Below the pieces are notes generated by a model. It worked only from the letters and a program-made list of their open reading frames with translations, was not told the origin of the DNA and did no database searches. This document shows, piece by piece, positions 25,812 to 34,412 of a DNA stretch of 64,000 nucleotides. The DNA lies in NCBI GenBank assembly GCA_020634435.1, contig JACKBS010000007.1, positions 310,001-374,000 of the forward strand, written 5' to 3'. The position numbers and the translations under genes are program-made. Position 1 is the first letter of the stretch. Each line of letters opens with the position of its first letter. The stretch comes from Ardenticatenaceae bacterium (GTDB lineage Bacteria > Chloroflexota > Anaerolineae > Promineifilales > Promineifilaceae).

Positions 25812-26824
25812 GCCGCCACCTCCGCTGGCTGCTCCTTTTTGGCCGCGGCCTGCACCACATCCCAACGCCAGCAAGCCACCGAATGCTGGGGCCCGATGGG
25901 TTGCAGCGGCGGATTTTCTTGCCAGCAGTGAGCCACGGCAAAACGGCAGCGCGGCGCAAAGGGGCAGTGGTCTGGTTCTTCACGCAGATCGGGCGGGGTG
26001 CCTTCGATGGGAATCAGCCGCTGTCGCTCTTTGGCATCCACTTTAGGTAGTGACTCCAGCAACCCCAGCGTGTAAGGATGGCTGGTTTCAGTATACAAAT
26101 CGGCCACGCGCGACATTTCAACGATAAATCCAGCATACATCACGGCCACCTTGTCCACCAGGCTGGCCACAACGCCCAAATCATGCGTAATCCAAATCAC
26201 CGACATGCCCAGCTTTTCTTTCAGCTGCTTAACCAGGCTGACAATTTGCGCCTGGATAGTCACATCCAGCGCCGTTGTCGGTTCGTCAGCGATGAGCAAA
26301 GCTGGGTCGCATGATAGCGCCATGGCAATCATGATGCGCTGGCGCTGGCCGCCAGAGAATTGGTGCGGATAGTCGTTCAGGCGGTTGGCCGCATCGGGAA
26401 TACCGACCAGGTTAAGCAACTCAATGGCCCGTTTTTGGGCAACGGCCGTTTCCAGCCCCAAATGCAGCCGAATGCCTTCCCCCAACTGTTTCCCCACCGT
26501 CAGCACCGGATTGAGCGAGGTCATGGGGTCCTGAAACACCATACCAATTTCACCACCGCGCACGTGGCGCAGCTGCCGCTCGCTCTGCCGCAGAAGGTCC
26601 ACGCCCTGAAAGAGCACTTCACCCTGCTCCACCACGCCGGGCGGCGACGGCACCAACCCCAGCAGCGAGAGCGCACTCACCGACTTGCCACAGCCGCTCT
26701 CTCCCACCAACGCCAACGATTCGCCCCGGTCCAGGCTGTACGAAATGCCGTTCACAGCATGCACCACGCCATCAGGAACATAAAAACGGGTAACGAGGTT
26801 TTTTACTTCGAGTAGTGTTGTCAT
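25808..26824 (-). CDS. oligopeptide/dipeptide ABC transporter ATP-binding protein, OppD/DppD type
   Basis: This is a 338-residue ATPase starting at MTTLLEVKN. Motifs: Walker A GESGCGKSV, FSGGQRQRIMIAMAL and LIADEPTTALDVTI. The C-terminal extension has CPFAPRCRFAVAHC. The upstream frame continues into the permease gene, but those codons are unlike the family. It pairs with the OppF-like ATPase to drive the importer. Confidence 0.93.
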   Translation of the reverse strand: MTTLLEVKNLVTRFYVPDGVVHAVNGISYSLDRGESLALVGESGCGKSVSALSLLGLVPSPPGVVEQGEVLFQGVDLLRQSERQLRHVRGGEIGMVFQDPMTSLNPVLTVGKQLGEGIRLHLGLETAVAQKRAIELLNLVGIPDAANRLNDYPHQFSGGQRQRIMIAMALSCDPALLIADEPTTALDVTIQAQIVSLVKQLKEKLGMSVIWITHDLGVVASLVDKVAVMYAGFIVEMSRVADLYTETSHPYTLGLLESLPKVDAKERQRLIPIEGTPPDLREEPDHCPFAPRCRFAVAHCWQENPPLQPIGPQHSVACWRWDVVQAAAKKEQPAEVAA

Positions 26825-26832
26825 AGTTTTTC

Positions 26833-27825
26833 TCAAACAGCCTTCGCCGACTGCGGCGGTGTCACCAACTCCGGCTGGCGGCGACGCCACCAGGCGCGGC
26901 GCGGGCGGGTAATGTCCATCTGACGGCGCAGCCCTTCGCCCAGCATGTTGAAGGCAAAAATTTGCAGGAAAATCACAAAGCCCACGATGGCGATCTCCCA
27001 GGGGGAGATGATCATTTTGGACCAGAAGTCGGACAGCATTTGCGCCAATTCCGGGAAGCTGGCGGTAAGGCCTACGGGAATGGTGCCCGCACTGTTGGGG
27101 TCTTCAGCTATGCGCACAAACGCTTCGCCGATGAACAGGCCCAGGAAGCCCAGCTCGGCCACCACCAGCAGGCTGGCACTTAGCTCAAAGGCGATTTGGG
27201 CGGGCAAAGTGGGCCACAGCTGGGGCATGATGTAGCGGCGCAAGATGCCAAACGGCCGTACGCCCACTGCCCGCGCCCCTTCAATGTACGGCGATTGTTT
27301 GGTCACCTGGGTCGCATTTTTGACAAAAACGGCCGTATTCGCCCATCCCGTCGCCACCAATGCCACGATAAACGTCCACAGGGTCGGCTCGCCCAAAAAC
27401 GAGATGACGGCCAGGGCAAAAATCAGGATGGGAATGGCCAGACTGGCCCCGGTGAGCACATCAATGATTCGCTCGGCCAGCCCGCCAAACCAGCCCGCCA
27501 CCAATCCCAGCAGCACGCCGATGGTTATGCGCAGCGCGGCGATAACAAAACACAAGATGAGTGTGGGCCGCACCGCGTACAGTAAGCGGGAGAGCAGGTC
27601 CCGCCCGGCATTATCGGTGCCAAGGGGGAATTCCTGGGCGGCCAGCGGTGGCACCGGGTTCCGGCTGGGATAGCGCTGCTGGCCATCTACTTCCACCAGC
27701 TCGTTAAAAACACGCATCGGGTCGTAAGGAGCCAGGCTGGTACCAAAGATAGCCACCAGCAAAAATAAGCCTGTCAGCGCCAGCCCCACCAGCAAAGGAA
27801 TGTTTCGATTCGCAACTTTTGGCAT
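26833..27825 (-). CDS. ABC transporter permease, DppC/OppC type
   Basis: This 330-residue permease starts at MPKVANRN, preceded by AAGGAAAACCTC. It has about six hydrophobic segments, an N-terminal OppC_N-like region (SLAPYDPMRVFNE) and an EAA-like loop at EGARAVGVRPFGILRRYIMP. An inserted periplasmic region around GEAFVRIAEDPNSAGTIPVG is longer than in E. coli DppC. It lies nine bases upstream of the ATPase gene. Confidence 0.9.
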   Translation of the reverse strand: MPKVANRNIPLLVGLALTGLFLLVAIFGTSLAPYDPMRVFNELVEVDGQQRYPSRNPVPPLAAQEFPLGTDNAGRDLLSRLLYAVRPTLILCFVIAALRITIGVLLGLVAGWFGGLAERIIDVLTGASLAIPILIFALAVISFLGEPTLWTFIVALVATGWANTAVFVKNATQVTKQSPYIEGARAVGVRPFGILRRYIMPQLWPTLPAQIAFELSASLLVVAELGFLGLFIGEAFVRIAEDPNSAGTIPVGLTASFPELAQMLSDFWSKMIISPWEIAIVGFVIFLQIFAFNMLGEGLRRQMDITRPRRAWWRRRQPELVTPPQSAKAV

Positions 27826-27841
27826 GAGGTTTTCCTTGAGG

Positions 27842-28798
27842 TCAGGCAACGGCCGTTTCCAACTCATCTTCCGTTTGACTCAAGCGCGGGTCAAACGAAT
27901 ACGCCAGCGCGCTAAACAGCAAATCGGATAGCAGCAAAATGGCCCCCAGCACCATAGCAATGGCCGCCAGCAGCGGCGGATTGCCAAAGTAAACGCCCGG
28001 CGGTCGAGCATCCAGGCGCAGACCGATGGTAAACAAAAAGATGCGGCCAATGCCGGGCCAGATGAACACAGCCTCGATAATCACCAGCGCCCCTACCATC
28101 AGCCGGACCGATTCGCCAATGGTCACCAGGATAGGCGACATCATGTTGGGCAATGCGTGGGACCAAAGCAGCTGCGGCCAGCTCAGCCCTTTGCTGCGCG
28201 CCACCTGAATGTAATCTTTTTGCAGCTCATTTTCTAGCAGACCAGCCACCACCTTGGCCAGGTGCAGCGTTGGCTGGATGGACAGTACCAGCACCGGCAA
28301 AATCAGGTGCTCATCCAGCCCATAGCCACTGATGGGCAAAAAAGTCCGGGTCGCATCGGTAAAAAAGAGCAGATAGACCATGATGGAGAGCAGCACACCG
28401 CCCAGCAAAAACCCAGGCATCGACGAACCAGCCGCCAGCACAAACAAACCAGAGGTACTCATGCGCCGGGTGCGCGGTGAGACGGAAATGAGCCCCAACA
28501 GCAGGCCCAGCACAACGGCCGTTACCAAAGCAAAGCCCACCAACAGCAAACTGCTCTGCACCGGTCCAGACAAAATCTCAGCCACCGGCACCTGGCCCAC
28601 CCGACCCAAATTGCCTTCTAGCAGCACACCGCGCAAATATTCCGGGTACGATACAAAGCTGGCTGAAACAGTAGTGCCCAAGGCCGAGGCAAACAGCCGG
28701 GGATGGATTCGGGCGTAGGTGTATCCCACCCAATTGAGCAGGGGCAAAAAGAGCAGAATCAGCAGTAACTTTCGGGTAATTAATCGGGCCACGTGCAT
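27842..28798 (-). CDS. ABC transporter permease, DppB/OppB type
   Basis: This is a 318-residue permease, the first gene of the transporter set. Hydrophobic segments and the cytoplasmic loop VARSKGLSWPQLLWSHALPN match the DppB family. It overlaps nothing and is followed 16 bases later by the DppC-like gene. The usual substrate-binding protein gene is not in the operon; the small lipoprotein gene just upstream is too short to be one. Confidence 0.9.
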   Translation of the reverse strand: MHVARLITRKLLLILLFLPLLNWVGYTYARIHPRLFASALGTTVSASFVSYPEYLRGVLLEGNLGRVGQVPVAEILSGPVQSSLLLVGFALVTAVVLGLLLGLISVSPRTRRMSTSGLFVLAAGSSMPGFLLGGVLLSIMVYLLFFTDATRTFLPISGYGLDEHLILPVLVLSIQPTLHLAKVVAGLLENELQKDYIQVARSKGLSWPQLLWSHALPNMMSPILVTIGESVRLMVGALVIIEAVFIWPGIGRIFLFTIGLRLDARPPGVYFGNPPLLAAIAMVLGAILLLSDLLFSALAYSFDPRLSQTEDELETAVA

Positions 28799-28816
28799 TC
28801 TCCCTTGATCGGGCGG

Positions 28817-29350
28817 CTAATTTTCTTCTAGCAGCTTAAATTCATTCACCACCCAACTGGCGTCCTCGTAGATAACGGCATTGGGATAGCCATACGTATG
28901 GTTAAACGTCATTTCGATTTCTGGGTCATTCAGGCTCAAGACAAATTCGGCCGTTTTGAACAGCGCCTCAATGGTCAACGTCTGCGGGTCCACATCGCGC
29001 AAAATACAATTTTGTTCCGGGTAGCAAGTTTGGCTTATATCTACGACCTGGCCATCCTCCACCGTGATGGTGATGAACTGCGTATCCCAGGTGGGTTGGC
29101 GGTGGTTAATGGTTACCTGGTAGTTGGTAACTGCCTGATCATTCCAGAGCGCAACGGCCGTATTTAAATCATCTTGCAGCGCAGCCGGGTCAAACGGGGG
29201 TTCCGCACTGGCGGCAATGGCCGTGGTGAGCGCGTTGACCGTCATATCTTGTTCAGAGAGGGGAGTAACGGCCGTTTCTCCTTCGAGTGTTGCCGAACCA
29301 CAGGCCACCGTCAACAGGAGCAGCCAACCCACAACAAGAACCGTTCTCAT
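28817..29350 (-). CDS. DUF6174-like lipoprotein
   Basis: This 177-residue lipoprotein has a hydrophobic signal ending in LTVAC. The mature part shows the DUF6174-like pattern: W followed by NYQVTINHR, ITVEDGQVV, a LTIEALFKTAE helix and YGYPNAVIYED near the C-terminus. Function is unknown for the family. It lies 18 bases upstream of the DppB-like gene on the same strand, so it may be the first gene of that operon. Confidence 0.65.
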   Translation of the reverse strand: MRTVLVVGWLLLLTVACGSATLEGETAVTPLSEQDMTVNALTTAIAASAEPPFDPAALQDDLNTAVALWNDQAVTNYQVTINHRQPTWDTQFITITVEDGQVVDISQTCYPEQNCILRDVDPQTLTIEALFKTAEFVLSLNDPEIEMTFNHTYGYPNAVIYEDASWVVNEFKLLEEN

Positions 29351-29477
29351 CTCGCCTTCCTTTTGCCAACCCCCAGCCAGTCGTCATCAAATCATTAGAC
29401 GTGCCGCCCGCCAAATTTTTGATCAAAAGTTTAGGGTCAAGCCAGGGTGTGCGCAAACACGATTGGCAAATATTCAT

Positions 29478-29506
29478 TTGCTTGCCCCCTGCCGTTTTGC
29501 TATAAT
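29478..29506 (+). promoter_or_regulatory. sigma-70-type promoter of tRNA-Pro
   Basis: TTGCTT (29,478-29,483), a 17-base spacer and TATAAT (29,501-29,506) sit 11 bases before the tRNA gene. The -10 box is a perfect consensus. Confidence 0.75.
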
Positions 29507-29517
29507 GCCGAGGCCGT

Positions 29518-29594
29518 CGGGGCATGGCGCAGCTTGGTAGCGCGCTTCAATGGGGTTGAAGAGGTCGTGGGTTCGAATCCCGCTGCCCCGACCA
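29518..29594 (+). tRNA. tRNA-Pro (anticodon GGG)
   Basis: The cloverleaf folds fully: acceptor stem CGGGGCA/TGCCCCG, D stem GCGC/GCGC, anticodon stem CTTCA/TGAAG with loop ATGGGGT (anticodon GGG), T stem GTGGG/CCCGC with one G-U pair and TTCGAAT loop. CCA is encoded at 29,592-29,594 after discriminator A. Confidence 0.97.
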
Positions 29595-29605
29595 GAGGAA
29601 TTAAG

Positions 29606-29645
29606 AAAAACGCCGCGTTTGTTACGTGGCGTTTTCTGTTTTTAG
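29606..29645 (+). terminator. intrinsic terminator after tRNA-Pro
   Basis: AAAACGCC-G-CG and CG-T-GGCGTTTT form a stem around a TTTGTTA loop, followed by CTGTTTTT. It ends the tRNA transcript before the next gene. Confidence 0.75.
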
Positions 29646-29677
29646 GATAGTTTTTACTTAGGAAGATGGAGATAAAA

Positions 29678-30169
29678 ATGAGTAATGGGAAAAATGACAA
29701 GGCTGCTAAAGTACGGCGGTATGTCACCTTGACTCTGTTTGTCATTGGCCTTGCCTTGATCTTTTTATCGCTGGCCGCCGAGTTTATTGGTTTGGATATT
29801 ACACCCGGTTTTGGCGTGGTACAGATGCTCCAACTGCTGATCGGAATATCCGCCCTCACCCTGGCACTGTTTTTAACCATCAATGCCCAACGCCAGGAAA
29901 CACCGCGCTCGCTGCAAGCCGACATCGGTGTCCGGCTGTCGGCCACTGGCCTGGTTTTTGCCTACGTCACCGGCCTATCTGACCTGATTCGCATTGGTAC
30001 GCATGTACAGCCGCAGTTTGAACGGCCGTTTGTCGGTCCGTTACAGTTGGGGGGATTGGCGCTGGCGGTGCTGGTCATCGTCATTGGCCTGGCGCTCTAT
30101 TACACCAGCCGCGGCACCCGGCCAAAATCGTCGATGGAATTTATTGTGAATGGGAACGGGAAGCACTAA
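29678..30169 (+). CDS. small four-TM membrane protein of unknown function
   Basis: This 163-residue protein starts at ATG 29,678 with GGAG six bases upstream; an ATG four codons earlier is in frame but poorly placed. Four hydrophobic segments are visible (starting near VTLTLFVIGLALIF, VQMLQLLIGISAL, VRLSATGLVFAYV and GGLALAVLVIVIG). N- and C-termini are basic. No family is recognised. It converges with the next gene, with 12 bases between. Confidence 0.6.
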   Translation: MSNGKNDKAAKVRRYVTLTLFVIGLALIFLSLAAEFIGLDITPGFGVVQMLQLLIGISALTLALFLTINAQRQETPRSLQADIGVRLSATGLVFAYVTGLSDLIRIGTHVQPQFERPFVGPLQLGGLALAVLVIVIGLALYYTSRGTRPKSSMEFIVNGNGKH

Positions 30170-30181
30170 ACCAGGCCGCTT

Positions 30182-31570
30182 CTAACGCAGATTGGTTAGT
30201 TGGAAGCCCTGGTTGAGCACACGGAAAACGGCCGTATCCGTCGGCGGTCGTTGGTAGGTGAGGAAAAATTGCAGCGTTTGCCCCGGCGGCACCGTCCAGG
30301 GGAACGGTGGATTGGTGGAGAGCAGCAGGTAAATCGAGCCATCCTGCGTTTGTAAAGCCACATCCGATTCGGTAATAACAATTGGCTGCGTCCCCAAATT
30401 GGTAATTTGCCCCCCCAGATTCAAGCTTAGCAAATCGGTCGAAATGTCTACCCGCGCCAGGGTGATGGAGGAGCCAGCCGCCGCCGAAGCGCCGCCGGTG
30501 AAGGGCAAGGTCACGTACACCTGCGCTCCAGAGCGCGTGTTCGTCACCACCCAGCTCAACGTATCGCTCTGCAAACCGAGCGGAATCTGATAACCCGCAC
30601 TGGCCTGCGCTACCTGGTTGGCATTCAAAAAGCCGGACAGCGGCGGGAAGTTGCCCAACTGCGTAGCCAGCGGATTAAGCACGTATTGGTTGCCCAGGTT
30701 GTCTACCAGCCCAAGCTGCAAATTGCCGCTGTCGATGGCCGTCAGGCCCACGTTTTGAATCTGGTAATCAACAACAAACAGGGCAAAACCGGGCGGAATT
30801 TCGGCCCGATCAGCGATGTAGGTGGTGCTGTTGACGGTGAGCTGAACATTTTCTAGCTGGGCCGTCTCCCCCAGGCCAACGACATTACCTGCCTGGCTGT
30901 CCCCTTCTGAAACGACGTAACGGCCGTTTACCACCAAACGCTCGGTACCGTCAGACCCCAACAAAACGAGCGTGATGCCTGGCGTATTCTGGGCAAAGAC
31001 GTTGCGGTCGGTCACCGGCACGGTGGTGCGGCTGTTAAACGAGAAGGTATAGCGCGTGCCGCCACGGGTGGCCAGCATCATTTCATCACCAGGAGCCAGC
31101 CCTTCCAGCAAGGTACGATTGGCGTCCAGGTCGGGTAAACCCACTACATAGTTGACGATGGTGCCATAAATCCAAACGGCCGTTCCCGCCTCATCCACCG
31201 CCGGCGTCCAGGTGCCGTCCGCGCCAATCACCTGGGTCTGCACGTTAAACTGCTGCCCTGGCAAGCTGAGCGTCACCGGCGAATCCAGCGTCACGGAAAT
31301 AGTGTCTGTATCGCTCATGCCGACAACGAGGGGTTCCCCCGCCAGGGCGCTTTCTTCATTAGCAAAGGGGGTGGGTGTGCCGGAAACGGCCGTATCCACC
31401 CCATCATCGTCTTGCCCGCTGCGAACCAAAATCACCGTCAAAACAATCACCGCCAGCAGCGCCACCACGGCGATACCCCCTGCCACCAATACAGCCGGAT
31501 TCGACAGCGAATCACGCCATGCGGCGCGGGAACTATTTTCGGGCGGGTTGGTTTGCGGATCGTTTGTCAT
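30182..31570 (-). CDS. membrane-anchored DUF4352-like protein
   Basis: The 462-residue protein has a cytoplasmic N-terminus of about 26 residues, one membrane anchor (VLVAGGIAVVALLAVIVLTV) and a long extracellular part. That part has several beta-rich repeats, e.g. IPPGFALFVVDYQIQNVG, that resemble DUF4352 immunoglobulin-like domains. The C-terminal unit is similar (TNLGTQPIVITESDVALQT). Function unknown. It lies 12 bases after the surface protein gene, so the two are probably co-transcribed. Confidence 0.55.
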   Translation of the reverse strand: MTNDPQTNPPENSSRAAWRDSLSNPAVLVAGGIAVVALLAVIVLTVILVRSGQDDDGVDTAVSGTPTPFANEESALAGEPLVVGMSDTDTISVTLDSPVTLSLPGQQFNVQTQVIGADGTWTPAVDEAGTAVWIYGTIVNYVVGLPDLDANRTLLEGLAPGDEMMLATRGGTRYTFSFNSRTTVPVTDRNVFAQNTPGITLVLLGSDGTERLVVNGRYVVSEGDSQAGNVVGLGETAQLENVQLTVNSTTYIADRAEIPPGFALFVVDYQIQNVGLTAIDSGNLQLGLVDNLGNQYVLNPLATQLGNFPPLSGFLNANQVAQASAGYQIPLGLQSDTLSWVVTNTRSGAQVYVTLPFTGGASAAAGSSITLARVDISTDLLSLNLGGQITNLGTQPIVITESDVALQTQDGSIYLLLSTNPPFPWTVPPGQTLQFFLTYQRPPTDTAVFRVLNQGFQLTNLR

Positions 31571-31582
31571 AGAAGAACCTTT

Positions 31583-33400
31583 TTACGGAATCCCGATGGG
31601 CAGCGGTTGTGGCGCAACGCGCACCAGAATGTCGGCATTGTCGCTCAGCACCACCTGACTGTAGTTCAGGAAGGGCACCACCACGCGCACGGCTCCAGCC
31701 GCATTTACGCCGGTAAAGCGCACTACGCCGGTTTCATTGGTATGCCCAAATGAAATCAACTCACCCGTGCCGTTGTCGTAGAGAGAAACGGCCGCATTCA
31801 CAATTCCTTCCGTCAGTTCGGGCAAGAAATTATTATTGGTATCGTAATACAGCGTCACGTTAATGTTAGCCGACTGCGTGCCGCCACCCGATGGTGTAGA
31901 GGTCGGCAGCGGCTGGAACTGCACCACCGGCGGTGGGGCTGGTGTAGGCGTGAAAAATGCCGAAAAATCAATGGGCGTCGGGGTCGGGAAAGGCGTCGGG
32001 AAAGCCACGGTTGGCTGTGGCGTAGCCGTGGCAAAAGTGCCTCCCGTGCCACCACCAGTAAACGACGACGTGGGTGATGGCGTTGGTGTCGGCGTTGATT
32101 CCACAGCCAGACAGGTCAGGCTGTATTCGTGCAGCGGCGCCTCATCGAGCGGCGGCACATTTACCGGGCCAACCACCACAAACAGCCAGCCCGTGTAGGT
32201 TGAGAGATAGCTCACCTCGCTGCCAAAGTCCAGACCACCAGGAACCTTGTCGTCGTTGCCTAGCCAAGGATTAAACGGGTTGCCGTTACTATCCCAGAAA
32301 ATCATGTTGGTATCCGCCGCCGATCCAGCCGGGATGACCGTCTCGCAGGTGTAATAAATGCCGGGCTTGACCCACATTTTAAAAATGTCGGTATCCTGAG
32401 AGCTGCCCAGCGACGGCACAAAATTTAAGTTAGACTTGGTTTCACCAGCCACAAACAGACAGGCGGTTTCGATAGTGCTGTTAAATTCACAGTCATCAGC
32501 CGCAGCGGGGAAACCGGGCGGTGGTGTACTGGTTGGCTCCACGGAAGATTCCACACCAAAGCAGTATCGTTTATTCACCGGATCGATGGGCGTTTTGTTG
32601 GTCACGCGTGCGTAGTAATACCCATCCACGCCAGCCGTAAAGCGCACCTCAGAGCGGAAGATACCCGCAGAAACATCATCATTGGTAGCAATGAGCGATT
32701 GGTTGGTGTTGTAAACGTCCAGCACAGTGTCTAGCCCGGCATCCAGGTTGGAGGTGGTGACGATGTAGGTAATGCCCGCCTTACCCCACCAGCGGAAATA
32801 ATCCTGATCGCCGGGCGGGTAAAAGGTGAGGTTACACAAATCGGCGGCGTCTGCGGCCGTTTCCGCCGCTTCGCCAAAGCTGTTATTCGGCTCCTGGGCA
32901 TCGGCAAAAATTTGCGGGGTAGCCGTCGCCCCAGAATCGTTATCGGTAATGTTGATGGAGGCGACACTGGGTGTGCCCAAAGTGGCGCTTACCGGATTGA
33001 AGATTTGCAGCAGGAAGGATTGGGTACCTTCAGCGGCCGTATCATCAATAATTGCAATGCTGATCTGCTTGGGGGTTGTATCGTTCACGCCAAAGGTGAT
33101 GGTACCGCTTGCCTGCACATAATCGGAGCCAGAAACGGCCGTACCGTTGGCCGTGGCATAACTCACCGTGATTACTTCAGTGGGGGATGTGTCTACCGTT
33201 ACGTTTAGCGTGGCCGTCCCCACATTTTCAGCAACGGTGAGGTTGCTGTTGCTCAAGCGAAGCACGGGTGGGGTTTGCGCCTGGAGAGAACTGGTCAGCT
33301 GTGTGAGTTGGAAAAACGCCAATGCCGCAATGAGTACAATGGCGAAGCTCATCAAAATCATTGCTGCACGAGAAAATCGCTTATTGTGAGAACCTGCCAT
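31583..33400 (-). CDS. surface protein with Calx-beta, pre-peptidase and SdrD-B-like domains
   Basis: The 605-residue protein starts at MAGSHNKRF with AAGGACACC upstream. An N-terminal membrane segment is followed by a Calx-beta domain (about residues 45-155, ending in ASINITDND), two pre-peptidase C-terminal-like (PPC) beta-domains (EPNNSFGEAAETA..., and DDCEFNSTIETACL...), a long Thr/Pro/Gly-rich linker and a C-terminal Cna-B/SdrD-B-like domain (VTLYYDTNNNFLPEL...). It should be displayed outside the cell, as an adhesin or scaffold. A consensus-like promoter lies about 115 bases upstream. Confidence 0.8.
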   Translation of the reverse strand: MAGSHNKRFSRAAMILMSFAIVLIAALAFFQLTQLTSSLQAQTPPVLRLSNSNLTVAENVGTATLNVTVDTSPTEVITVSYATANGTAVSGSDYVQASGTITFGVNDTTPKQISIAIIDDTAAEGTQSFLLQIFNPVSATLGTPSVASINITDNDSGATATPQIFADAQEPNNSFGEAAETAADAADLCNLTFYPPGDQDYFRWWGKAGITYIVTTSNLDAGLDTVLDVYNTNQSLIATNDDVSAGIFRSEVRFTAGVDGYYYARVTNKTPIDPVNKRYCFGVESSVEPTSTPPPGFPAAADDCEFNSTIETACLFVAGETKSNLNFVPSLGSSQDTDIFKMWVKPGIYYTCETVIPAGSAADTNMIFWDSNGNPFNPWLGNDDKVPGGLDFGSEVSYLSTYTGWLFVVVGPVNVPPLDEAPLHEYSLTCLAVESTPTPTPSPTSSFTGGGTGGTFATATPQPTVAFPTPFPTPTPIDFSAFFTPTPAPPPVVQFQPLPTSTPSGGGTQSANINVTLYYDTNNNFLPELTEGIVNAAVSLYDNGTGELISFGHTNETGVVRFTGVNAAGAVRVVVPFLNYSQVVLSDNADILVRVAPQPLPIGIP

Positions 33401-33518
33401 GGTGTCCTTGGTCAACCTGCAAAGGGTGGACGGGGAAGTTTAGATACAGCAGCAAATTCCAACCGTCAGTAAGATTTACATAACATAACAAAATTAATTG
33501 CACCTACAGAACATGGGG

Positions 33519-33547
33519 ATTATAAGGAGTGTAGAAAACAATAGCAA
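33519..33547 (-). promoter_or_regulatory. promoter of the Calx-beta surface protein gene
   Basis: Read on the minus strand: TTGCTA (33,547-33,542), a 17-base spacer, TATAAT (33,524-33,519). It lies between the clpP terminator and the surface protein gene, giving a leader of about 110 bases. Confidence 0.65.
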
Positions 33548-33581
33548 GTACGGGGGCATGGGGCGCGGTTGGTGGGGAATG

Positions 33582-33610
33582 AAAAACGGCCGTTCCCAGG
33601 GAACGGCCGT
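33582..33610 (-). terminator. clpP terminator built from two inverted ACGGCCGT copies
   Basis: On the minus strand, ACGGCCGTTCCC and GGGAACGGCCGT form a perfect 12-bp stem with a single base between the arms, immediately followed by TTTTT. Each arm begins or ends with a full copy of the window's dispersed ACGGCCGT motif. It lies 29 bases after the clpP stop. Confidence 0.85.
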
Positions 33611-33638
33611 CACATCTCTATTCCATTCAAAAACGTAT

Positions 33639-34235
33639 TTACTGCCCAGTTAGAACCTTATCCACCAAACCATATTCCACAGCCTGGGCGGCATCCATGT
33701 AGATATCACGGTCGGTATCCACCTCAATACGGTCAATCGGTTGGCCGGTGTGCTTGGACAAGATGCCATTCAACGAGGTGCGCAAACGCAAAATCTCACG
33801 AGCCTGAATTTCAATGTCAGACGCCTGACCCTGAGCACCACCCAACGGCTGGTGCATGTGGATTGTAGCATTGGGCAAAGCGTATCGCATCCCCTTGGTA
33901 CCCGCCGTTAGCAAAACGGTACCAAAGCTGGCGGTAAACCCAACAGCGACCGTAGAGATGGGGCACTCAATTTGCTGCATAGTGTCGTAAATCGCCAAAC
34001 CAGAATACACCTGCCCACCAGGGCTGTTAATATACATGCTAATCGGTTTGGTAGCATCCTCACGAGCCAGGTAAAGCAGTTGGGCCACAATCAGGTTCGC
34101 AATTTGATCATTGATGGGGGTACCCAACATGATGATACGGTTCTTTAACAGCAGCGAAAAAATGTCATAAGCGCGTTCGCCACGGCCATCGGATTCTAAA
34201 ACCATGGGGACAAGCGACGTTGGCAAATTCATCAT
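33639..34235 (-). CDS. clpP: ATP-dependent Clp protease proteolytic subunit
   Basis: This 198-residue serine protease of the Clp complex degrades unfolded proteins delivered by ClpX or ClpA-type unfoldases. Catalytic Ser103 lies in GFTASFGTVLL (usual GQAASMGA), His128 in HMHQPLGG and Asp177 in DTDRDIYM; the spacing matches E. coli ClpP. The consensus M after Ser is F here, and the residue two before it is T. It lies downstream of trigger factor, a common arrangement, but clpX does not follow; the next gene is a surface protein with its own promoter. Confidence 0.95.
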   Translation of the reverse strand: MMNLPTSLVPMVLESDGRGERAYDIFSLLLKNRIIMLGTPINDQIANLIVAQLLYLAREDATKPISMYINSPGGQVYSGLAIYDTMQQIECPISTVAVGFTASFGTVLLTAGTKGMRYALPNATIHMHQPLGGAQGQASDIEIQAREILRLRTSLNGILSKHTGQPIDRIEVDTDRDIYMDAAQAVEYGLVDKVLTGQ

Positions 34236-34351
34236 GAGTTAGTTGTCTCCTAAAAATGTCGCTAGTTGCAAATAGCAACTTGCTCTAGACATTCTGTTTT
34301 ACGCCAAAGTGCGGGAAGCGCAATCAATGTCAGCAAACGCTCAGCGAAGCC

Positions 34352-34387
34352 ACTGCCGCTAGCGAAACAATAAGCAATAGCGGCAGT
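34352..34387. other. 10-bp perfect hairpin between tig and clpP
   Basis: ACTGCCGCTA (34,352-34,361) pairs exactly with TAGCGGCAGT (34,378-34,387) around a 16-base loop. No T-run follows on the minus strand, so it is not a classic terminator. It may be an mRNA processing or attenuation element that sets the tig:clpP ratio. Confidence 0.5.
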
Positions 34388-34412
34388 TTAATCGCTGTGC
34401 GTTAGATTTGCG

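Noticed and set aside
28817..29350. Small lipoprotein as the missing ABC substrate-binding protein
   Set aside because: At 177 residues it is far too short for an SBP_bac_5 protein and has a DUF6174-like pattern instead.
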